Shown here: positions 35,271-46,329 of the stretch, piece after piece
Numbering within the stretch: the first letter of the stretch is position 1
Layout: each line of letters starts with the position of its first letter
DNA from: Branchiostoma floridae
Lineage: Eukaryota; Chordata; Leptocardii; Amphioxiformes; Branchiostomatidae
NCBI RefSeq assembly: GCF_000003815.2
Contig: NC_049989.1
Span: 12,169,397-12,225,166 of the forward strand
Direction: 5' to 3'
Length of the DNA: 55,770 nucleotides
The notes under the pieces: generated by a model
The model's database searches: none
What the model was told of the DNA's origin: nothing
What the model saw: the letters and a program-made list of their open reading frames with translations, nothing else
Program-made: the position numbers and the translations under genes

Positions 35271-38200
35271 ATGGGGACGAGACCGCCCCGAGACGAGAGG
35301 GACTTCGACGACATGCACCGTGTCAATTTGCATTACTCAACTGACACGTCAACAGGTATGTCAACTTCTGAAATACCTCCAAAATGTTTGTATTCAATTT
35401 ACCAGAAAACATGCTTGAAGCTAAGGACACAACCCGCCGTACGTGCAATTTGTCCGTACGTTTTTTGGGGGGAGGCCACGTCCGTCACATATTTTTGAAA
35501 ACGTTCAGGCTGTACAGGGCAGGCGCGTCGCCCATACTGGCGCGAATCCGCAGCCCGATGGCACACAATGTTTTGCCTACTCGTTATTAAGTTCTTCGGC
35601 GTGTCTGCGTGCTCCAAAATCCGTCGGATTCCCTACGAGTTCGTGCGGAGGCGGTACTTAACATTTACGTATCCCAAAAGATTGCCCACGTTTGGGCACG
35701 TAGGCAGCACTTTTTTGCACTTTAGTCAACCCTCTGTGACAAAATGTATTACCAGAAAACATGCTTTACTTGGGTAGAGTATAGCTGCATTTTGCTTTTG
35801 ACCTTCATGGTTTATAATGGCGCAATCGTATGTTTTAATTTCTCCTTAAAATTGCCACTCCAAATCAACAAATTTATACGTTACATATTTTCCCCGTACA
35901 TATAAGACAAATCTTTCGAACGGTTTAGACCTAGCATTTGAAATATCTTATTGGCCTGTGCACTGCACCGTAAAAGAAATTCCCTTTCGCTATGCGTTCT
36001 CATTGGTCTTCCAGAATGGATGAGATCACCGGAGGCTTAAGTTTTATAAGTTCTTATGCGAACATTCCTGAGCGTGCTCCCCCAGGTAAAATGTCTCTGG
36101 GTGGGATGGGTAGGTCACTTTAGGCCCAGCGGCAGCCAATTTTCGGCAAATAGCTAGATCACTCCACGGCCGTGCTTACACTTGGGGCACCGATGCGGCA
36201 TTGCGTGAATCGTTCATTGCGGCACTGTTGTGTTATTTTCGCCAACTCTTTCTAATTCACGTATTTTTTAACAGTTTTACGTAATAGTGTGACTTAGAAG
36301 TCAGCAAAATCCACAAAACAAAGAAATTTCGTTCTTTATCACTGAATTTTGTTGAGCAATGTTTCGAGCCCCGCAGTGCCGCACCGGTGCCCCAGGTGCA
36401 GGGAGATACCACCATAGAATGAAACATCACCTGACATCCAGACCAATGATATCACACCGCAAATAGGCTTTTACCATTGCATGTTTTTATTTGAGAAACG
36501 ATATAGTAAATCAAGAAGAGACTACTCCTGCGTTCGTTTTGCCATATATCCAAAACGAAAACGTCTAAACCACGGCATGTGCGGTGATAATAACACTCCC
36601 ATATTGGCGTATTATTCATGTATTGTAATGATACTATTTTTTGTGCTTCTGGCAAGGATTTTCTGAGATTATCTTGGAGTCTCGATGCTTATGTAATGTC
36701 TCGACAAAAAGTTGTCTATAGGTTGTTTAATTACTTATCATTTTTGCGCTTGTATACGTTTGTCTAGTGGTGTGCGTTTTTCTCCTGCGATGGGGAAAAC
36801 TGCACAGGACTGAAAAGAAGCACGGTGCGCGCATTTGTTGTGCAAGCACGTTACCCACCATATATATATAGCCGTCCACCAAGGCGCGGCCACACGTGTG
36901 TGTATTTCACGTCCGTATGACGTCTGTATTGACATTTTTCCTACCCAGTCAGTCATATGCACAATACGCACCTGATTTGCATCTCAATCGTTTAGTGCCA
37001 GCTTTAAGTGCGCGTTCTGATCTGTACTGTCCGTATGCCTGCGTAACTGAAACTGACACAAAACGATGTGTATGAGGTGAATATTAAAAAACGTTGATAT
37101 AGGCCTCATACGGACTTGATATACACGTTTTTGTGACTACATCCATACACCTGCATATTCCCCACAACAATAGGGCGGCGATCTTGCTGCGACCTAAAAG
37201 ATCGTTCAACGAATTTCAAAGACAAAAACGATTTCTACACTTCTATGTGTTTTGCATTCTTTTCCTGTCATGTATTTTGTATGATATTCCATTCATCAAG
37301 TCAACTTGGGTTACACAATTCAAATTTGAGTCGCAGCAAGATCGCCGTCTAGCGAAATGTATGCCGGAGTTCACACTTGCACATATATTCAGGGCATCCA
37401 CCAGTCATTCAATATACAGCCTCTTAACAATGGTTTCCTATACCAAAAAGAGGAGCAAGCAACTGTTAAAACTCAACTTTCTGACGTTACTGGCACACAA
37501 GCATACCCTCAAATGAAAGCCAGACATCTCAGCTATCCAAGAATACACATTTCGCCATGAATCTAACGGCACGGACTTCCAGAAAACTAAAAAATTGACC
37601 ATTGACCTCAAAACCGCACCACAACCCAGTGAGGAGACCTTGTGCTAGGACAAAAAAGTCCCAACCTTATATCCTCTGACAACCACAAAAACTCAGCTAT
37701 TTGGCCGTGATCAGAAAGTAGAAACCCTCCCCTGTCACACCTACCTCAAAACTGCCAGGATTTCTACCCACTTGACCAGGAAAAAAATCTTGAACTTTTA
37801 GACCCTGAACTATATTCGATGGCGGATTGGCTGGCGGATCCCCTTCAAGTCGGTATGAGGTCCGTTTGGAATTCGTTACGAGCCTCTACCAGGAAAATAG
37901 GAAACAATAGAGAAATATAGACACATAATATCCCAGCGGAGTTAGCTGTTCAATGAGTGTGGTTTGCGACCAGCTTACTTTACTGGCATGTTATCTGTCT
38001 ATTTGTTCAATTTCTGTCATTTTTTCCGGCAACCCGTGGAGCCTGGTAGAGGCTAAGCCCTCCATACGTATGTCGTACGGACTTGAATATATACGCACGT
38101 CTGAACTCACCTATACACTCATTCAACGCACTGCAACCGCACTGCAACCTAAAATTGACAAATCGATCAACAAATTTCATAGCTAAAGCGATTTTACTCT

Positions 38201-41200
38201 TTCCATGTGATTTGCTGTCTTTTCAGTCATGCGTTTTGTATGTTATCTCAATTATGAAGTCAACTTGGGCTTTTAAATGAATCTAAAATGCAGCGAAATC
38301 ACCGTCTGGTGTAATGTGTGCCTTAATGTGCGTTCCCACCGAACCTGTGTCAAGCTTGCGTCACGCGGCGGGGTTTGAAAGATACTCAACGAATTTCAGA
38401 GATAAAGGACGAATTTTCTTTGTTGTTGTGTATTTTGTCGTTTCCTAAGTCATACGTTTACGTAAAACGCAATATCTGAATCATAAATAATCAGAGAAAA
38501 AATAACAGTGACGCAGTGAACGAACCCCGCAGTGACGCAAGCTTCACACAAGTATGGTGGGAGCGCACCTTTAGGATATGATAACACAAAATAAAACTGT
38601 ATAATAACAGACAGCACGGGTAAGGATGAGAAGGAAGGTCATCGTGGCGCCGTCACCCGCACCAGCTGCATCTGCCTGGCTACCACCCTGGCATTGGTTT
38701 TAGCTCTGGTCACAGCTGGGTTCACTCTGATGGTCTTCATGCATCTTCAACAAGAACAGGTAAAGGCAGTATCTCACTGCATTTGGGGCACCGGTGCGGA
38801 AATGCGGGGTACGTTCACTGCGGCAATGTTTGTTATTTTAAAAAATCAAGATATTGCGTAATACGCAATAGTATGACTGAGAAGATAACAAAATAAACAA
38901 AACGGAAGAAACTTCTTTTTTTATGTCTGAAATTCGTTGAGTCATCTACGAACCCCGCAGTGCCGCACCGGTGCCCCAAATGCAATGAGATTCCACCTTA
39001 ATACAAATATAATCATACAAAATCAGATATAGCATAATTTTGTGTTTTACATGCACATCATCATCTTACAGTTAGGCGGCCACATGATAGTTTACGGTTG
39101 GCTCTTAAAAGTTTGTTTTTAAAGCTGCGCATTTTGCTGGAGTCCATTTGTCTGCTCAATACACATGTACTAAAATACATACGGGACCCCACGATGGACT
39201 ACTATTGCTGGTTCTCTAGTTTTTTAAGGAAATATCACAACTGACCTTTATTGTTTGTTCACTGGTGTTTTAGAAAATATTACAGCTCACACCTTTTTTT
39301 CTAGTCTGGTGTTTTGTGATATATATCATAACTGGTCCTAATTGTTGGAACTCTGGCCTTCAAGGAAATATTCAATCGTCATTTTACGTCAATACTCTGG
39401 TGTTTTAAGAACTATCACAACTTACCCTTACTTTTGATAGTCTGGTGTTTAGAAAATATCACAACTAACTCTTATTGTTGATAGTCTGGTGTTTTAGGAA
39501 ATATCACCACTGACTCTTATTGTTGATACTCTGGTGTTTTAGGAAATATCACAACTGGCCCGTATTGTTGATAGTTGGTGTTCTAGGAAATATCACAGCT
39601 GGCCCTTAATGTTGATAGTCTGGTGTTTTGGAAATATCACAACTGACCCTTATTGTTAATAGTCTGGTGTTTTAGGAAATATCATAACTGGCCCTTATCA
39701 TTGATAGTCTGGTGTTTTAGGAAATATCACAACTGGCCCGTATTGTTGATAGTCTTGTGTTTTAGTAAATATCACAGCTGACCCTTATTGTTGATAGTCT
39801 AGTGTTTTAGGAAATATCACAACTAACTCTTATTGTTGATAGTCTGGTGTTCTAGGAAATATCACAACTGACTCTTATTGTTGATAGTCTGGTGTTTTAG
39901 GAAATATAACAACTAACTCTTATTGTTGATAGTCTAGTGTTTCAGTAAATATCACAACCGACTCTTATTGTTGATAGTTGATGTTCTAGGAAATATCACA
40001 ACTGGATCTTATCATTGATAGTCTGGTGCTTTAGGAAATATCACAACTGACCCTTATTGTTGATAGTCTCACCGGGTGTTTCAGAAAATATCACAACTGA
40101 CTCTAATTGTTGATAGTCTAATGTTTTAGGAAATATCTCAAGTGACCATTATTGTTGATAGTCTAGTGTTTTAGGAAATATAACAACTGGCCCTTATTGT
40201 TAATAGTCTAGTGTTTTAGGAAATATCATAATTTACTTTGTAGTGTGACTTTATGACAATTTTACAACATGCACTCTGGTGTTCTAGGAGATATCCCAGC
40301 TGATCCGTATCGTGTACGCTGTGCGAAATCGAACCACTGCCTTGGAACAACGTCTTCTCGATATTGATGACAACTTGTCCGGTAATCTGCATCTGTTTTT
40401 AACTTTCCTTATTCTAAAGAAGGTCGATATTGCCAAGGTATGCCTCTCTCAACCTTTTACATTTTTTAGATTGCGAATAAAATTGTATTTCTTTCTGTCT
40501 TTCAGCAAAATTGCAACTCACTGAGCTCTTATTATGATTTTCGCCAGGGTGGATTTAATGCATGATTTATTTTTTTTGTATGTAATGTTGGGACGTACCC
40601 AATCTATTTTAAATGAGTAGTTTCTTGGCCGGCTGGTGGCGTTCCTATTTAAGTACTGCAGCGGACTTCCGGTTTGCGTCTTCTGTTATGTTGAACATGC
40701 TTCCTCATGGACTTTAGGTCTTAGATGGCTATTTATGCTAAGAAACTGATAGCAATTTGCACCTACTTGAACTTTTTGATAATAAGCCTTTGAGTTAAGC
40801 ACCTTTAGCGAGTACATTCTATTCATTGTCTGTTTTAGATTTTGATTACGAACCAGAATATGCTGATCAACTGCTTGGAGATGACCGGTTTGGTCGAAAT
40901 GGACCTCCCATTGCGCTACGTGGACCAAACAAACCCTCCGGACCATCTGGACAACTCGAACCTACTGGGCTTTCAGGGCAAGTCAAGACCATTGAACTAC
41001 CCGGGCAGCTCAACCTCTCAGGACCATCTGGGCAAGTCAATCCGTCCGGCATTCCCGAACCTGTCAACCTCTATGGACCGACTGGACAAGTCAAACCAAG
41101 TCTACCTGGGCAGGCCATATCGTTTGGAACCCTCGGACAAGTGGAAATGTCTGGACCATCTGGACAAGGCAACATTTCCGGACCACCTGGGCAAGTTGAA

Positions 41201-44200
41201 CCATCCAGGCCACTTGGACATGTCAATCGTTCTGCACCAACCGAGCTACCAAAGGGGTCAGGCGGATTTCCGTTGGAGACCGGACAAGTTGAGCCTACCA
41301 CAACAGAACAGCCTACAGGAAAGGATCGACCAGTTCGTTCCCCTGGCCCACCACGCTCCTCTGGACCTTCCCGGCTACCCAGCCTGCCAAGCCCGCCTGG
41401 CCCTCCTGGACCTCCCGGTCCACCTGGCCCTCCTGGTCCACCTGGTCCATCACGCTCATCTGATTCTCCCGGTCTACCCAGCCCGCCAAGCCCACATGGA
41501 CCTCCCGGTCCACCTGGCCCTCCTGGTCCACCTGGTCCATCACGCTCATCTGATTCTCCCGGTCTAACCAGCCCGCCAAGCCAACCTGGACCTCCCGGTC
41601 CACCCGGCCCTCCCGGTCCACCCGGCCCTTCTGGTCCACCTGGTCCGTCGCGCCCATCTGGCTCTCCCGGACTACCCAGCCCGCCAAGCCTACCTGGCCC
41701 CACTGGACCTCCCGGTCCACCTGGCCCTCCTGGTCCACCCGGCCCTCCTGGCCCATTACGGTTATCTGGCTCTCCCGGACTACCCAGCCCGCCAAGCCCA
41801 CCTGGACCTCCCGGTCCACCCGGCCCTCCTGGTCCACCTGGTCTACCTGGTCCATCACGCTCATTTGGCTCTCTACCCAGCCCGCCTGGTCCGCCTTGCC
41901 CTGTTGGTCCTCTCGGTCAGCATAGTCCACCTGGTCAATCTTGCCCAAGACGCCTACCTGGCCCTCCGGGTCTACCTGGCCCACCTGGCCCTCCCGGTAT
42001 GCCTGGTCCACCAAACGTACCCGGTCTACCTGGACCACCTGGTCCTCCTGGACCGCCAAGCCTACCTGGCCCTCCCGGTCTACCCGGCTTGCCAGGTCCT
42101 ATTGGCCCACAAGGTCTACCAGGTCGTCTGAGTTGTCCATCGAAGAAGCAACTGCTTGATATGTGCCAACCAGACGAACAACAAGGTAAAGGGCTATACC
42201 TTCTGTACTGGTAAATATGTATCACTGATGCAACACACACATGTTCAGTCATGAGTACAGAGGCTGTAGCAAACTATACATGCAGTCGAAATTAGCAATA
42301 TCAAAGTGGCCATATAGGTGGTGTCCAATTTACATGTATGTCACTGGTCACATGTGGTGATAGTAGTGTTGAAGAACACTTTTATCTTTCAGAACTACAT
42401 CACCCTAGAGACATGTGCAGACTTCATTATGCTTTTTATGTTGTTTTTTTGTGTTACTTAGGCGTCCTAAGAATAAAGCACAGGCATTTTGATACATGCC
42501 CTGTATTTGGTAGATGACAATCAATTCCATTTCTGTCCCACACAGTGGCAGACGAGTGTGCCAGGAACCCATGCCGACACGGACGTTGTGTGAACAAAGA
42601 TGGCGGATACAAATGTACCTGCTCACCTGGGTGGACTGGACAAAACTGTCAGCAAGGTTGGTTGCTTTAATTATATTTAGCCATTAAAGAAAATGATGTA
42701 TCATAGGTTCTTGCCCTCTTTTTCTCAATGACATGATGTTTCTTGAGATCTATCTTATTGCCATTATGTTTTTTTAATATATTGTAATAATCTCTACATG
42801 ACTTTTTTTGTGCTGTTTTAAAGAAATTGTGTTTGGTTGATATCTCACAGACATAAACGAGTGTACAACTGAACCATGCCTACATGGACGCTGCGTGAAC
42901 AAAGACAGCGGATACAAATGTTTCTGCTCACCTGGATGGACTGGGCTCAACTGTCAGCAAGGTTAGTTGCTTTAATCATATTTAGCCATTAATGATATAT
43001 CATATGGTCTTGCCCCTTTTTTTCTCAATGACACGATGTTTCTTGAGATCTATCTTATTGCCATTATGATTTGTTTTATATATTGTGACAATCTCTATAT
43101 GTACTGTTTTAAAGAACTCGTGTTTGGTTGATATCTCACAGACATAAACGAGTGTACAACTAAACCATGCCTACATGGGCGCTGTGTGAAACAAAATGGC
43201 AGATACAAATGTATCTGCTTGCCTGGATGGACTGGACAGAACTGTCAGCAAAGTGGGTTAATGTTGCTTGTTTCTTACTAACCCTTTTTTGTCTGAAAAA
43301 AATGATAAGTAGGCTCTTTATCTAGTGCATTTCTGATTCTAAACGTTTTCCCAATTTCTGTTTAGAACTGATTGTAATCTATCATAGATCCATGCATGCT
43401 GACAATTGGGTAAACATTGGTTTAAAGTCATTTTATTGTTCCACAGACATAGATAAGTGCAGCAGCAAGCCCTGTCAAAATGGAGGCAGCTGTATGAACA
43501 AAGATGGTGGACATATTTGCATCTGCAGCCCTGGATGGACTGGACAAAACTGTCAGCAAAGTGCGTTAACGTTGCTTGCTTCTTACTAACCATTTTTCTT
43601 TGAAAAAAAATAGATAAGTAGGCTCTTTATCTAGTGCATTTCTTATCCTAAATGTGTCCCCGATTTCTGGTAAGTACTGATCTTAAACTATGTCTATCTT
43701 ATACCCTTGTATGCTGACAATTGGGTAAGCATTGGTTCAAAGTCATTTTTTATTGTTCCACAGACATAAATAAGTGCAGCAGCAAGCCTTGTCAAAATGG
43801 AGGCAGTTGTTTTAACAAAGATGGCGGATTCATTTGCATCTGCAGCCATGGATGGACTGGACAAAACTGCCAGGAAGGTAAGTTTCTTTAATTAATTTCA
43901 TTCATGTATTTTGCAGTCATTGTGGGATACTTGAAATAACCCGAAGTTGGTATGGTATTAATACAATATGTATGCTCTCTAGCTGGAATTGTGCAGTGCT
44001 AGCTGTCAGAGCTGTTCGGTCAGGCTTTTTCGGTCGCCTTGTTAGATGCAAGATGCAGAAGAGTCTGAAGTAGTTCAAGGGAGGGATTCCTCCGAGAGAG
44101 CGACAATGCCCTGCCATGATGATGATGATTATGCTCTCATTTTCTCCATCCCCCCCCCCCGGAAAATTTTTGTTTCTTGGAAATGTCTATGCTAGAAGCG

Positions 44201-46257
44201 AAGCATATACGTTCCACGACGTTACTACTTTTAGCAAAAAAAGATTTTTTTCTGTCATGACAGACGTCGACATAGACGAGTGTTCCAGGAACCCATGCCG
44301 ACATGGACAGTGTGAGAACAAAGATGGCGGCTACAAATGTACCTGCTCACCTGGATGGACAGGACGGAACTGTCAGCAAGGTGAGTCTTCTTCGAGCTTT
44401 AGTACAAGCCGATTTTTTGGCTTTCTTCCTTCAAAGTAGGTATTTCTTCTTTAATAAATCAAATATGCTAATACGCCTTATTTTTCTAGTGTTGCTAAAC
44501 TTCAGATAGCCCCTTTTCACTAAGCTAATTATAAGCTTATAAATGTCAATAAGGGTTCGATTTGGATAGTTCAGATATGACATTAGCTTTTCGGCCGACG
44601 CATGCCAACAAAATTGATATGTTATACGAAGGGCTGAGGCTATTGACATGATGTTTCTATCATTAAGAAATTTTGAAATTATCTACAGGAGCATCCAATT
44701 TTCCTTGCCCTATTGACAGGATTTTCTGTCAGCAAGAATATTTTTGTGCTATTGACAGGATGTTTCTGCCAATAATCTCCTTAGTCATGTAAACCCTAAC
44801 TATAATTACTTAATAAAGGCATGACCTGGAGTATTATCTTGTAAGATGGCCATGGTGCAAACAAAGGCCAGTGGACAATACCTTTTGAGCAAGACGAATA
44901 GACTATATAGAAAGACTATTTAACTATTAAATGGATGTTGAAAAGGCGGGAACTCGTGTCATGAGTTCTATTCGTACACGCTACAGTGTGAGCCATTGCT
45001 GCATTTCTAGGAAATAAAGTATAATTATTATATGTAACGTTTTGATTCATGTGGATCCGATCAATATCACATTTACTATTAGTATTAGAGTACAAAGTAG
45101 CGCATGGTTGAACAAGTTCATGGTTTCGAGTGCCAAGGTGCAGCGACAGAAATTGTGGGCAGATAGCCAAAGGTAACTTCCTGTCAATAAGCGCGTTCTG
45201 TCAATAAGAACTTCCTGTCAATAAGAGCGATCATGGTTACGAATACGCACGTGCAGCGACAGGAATTGTGGGTAATTTGTCAAGGATGAATGTCCCTCAG
45301 GTCACGAATAAATCACTTCTGGACATTGTTATGGAAATCGAGACAATGCTTCAAATGGGAACTATTGCAAGTAAAATGTATAAAAAATATTATGATTCTT
45401 TATAATTCCTGTGGATTTATGACCTTAGGGGCATTCATCCTGGACAAATTACCCATAATTTCCGTCGCTGCACGTGCGTATTTAGAACCATGAAACTTTC
45501 TTATTGATAGGAAGAGCTTATTGACAGAACGTGCTTATTGACAGGAAGTTTCGACCGGCTGATCACGCTAATGATGTTTTATCATCCCTTTCAGCCTTGC
45601 AGAAATCCTGTCCTAAAGGTTGGACCGAAAGGAACAGTCACTGCTACAAGCTCACACGAAACAAAGCCAGCTGGACTGAAGCAAACCAACAGTGCAAAAA
45701 ACTGGGTGCACTTCTTGCTTCGGTTCAAGACGCGGCCGAGAACAAACTCATAGCAAGTCTCATCACTAACGGTGGGTACTAAAGCTAGTTCACCTTTATC
45801 CGCAGGGTAACATATATTCGTTGCTTTCGAAAACGGGTATTTAGGGATGTAAAGTTGACGGACGATAGTTTCAAACTACAATAGTTTGAACATATTACAA
45901 CTTGAAACCACTGTCCGTCGACTTCATATCCCTTAATACCGTTTGGGTAAACATAACGAATAAAGGGTACCCTGCGGACAAAGGTGAACTAGCGTTACTC
46001 ATCACAATATATCTCATTGCCAACAACGTTGAGGTTATGCTGGTATTATCGTATGCATGCCTAAAAGTGTGATTAAAGACATGCAGATTTTTGTCCTTTT
46101 TCTTGGGCTTTGACAACCAAACGAGTCCGTATTCATTACAAATAACTTGCTTCAACACCTGATGCTTTTCTTAGTTTTAAGGAAAGTTAAACGAAAAAAA
46201 AACAGAAAGGGAGTGCTGTTTACACTTAAGAACGCACGTACGCAAGCTCTCTCTCTG

Positions 46258-46329
<72 letters not shown>

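Noticed and set aside
37133-37560. 127-residue frame and its overlapping partner
   Set aside because: Most of it covers an inverted-repeat element with a second copy near 38.1 kb. There are no domain features.
41071-42252. Gly-Pro-rich and Gln-Val-Asp-rich frames antisense or out of frame to the collagen exon
   Set aside because: They are shadows of the GC-rich Gly-X-Y coding repeat on the plus strand. Only the 40839-42185 frame joins neighbouring exons in phase.
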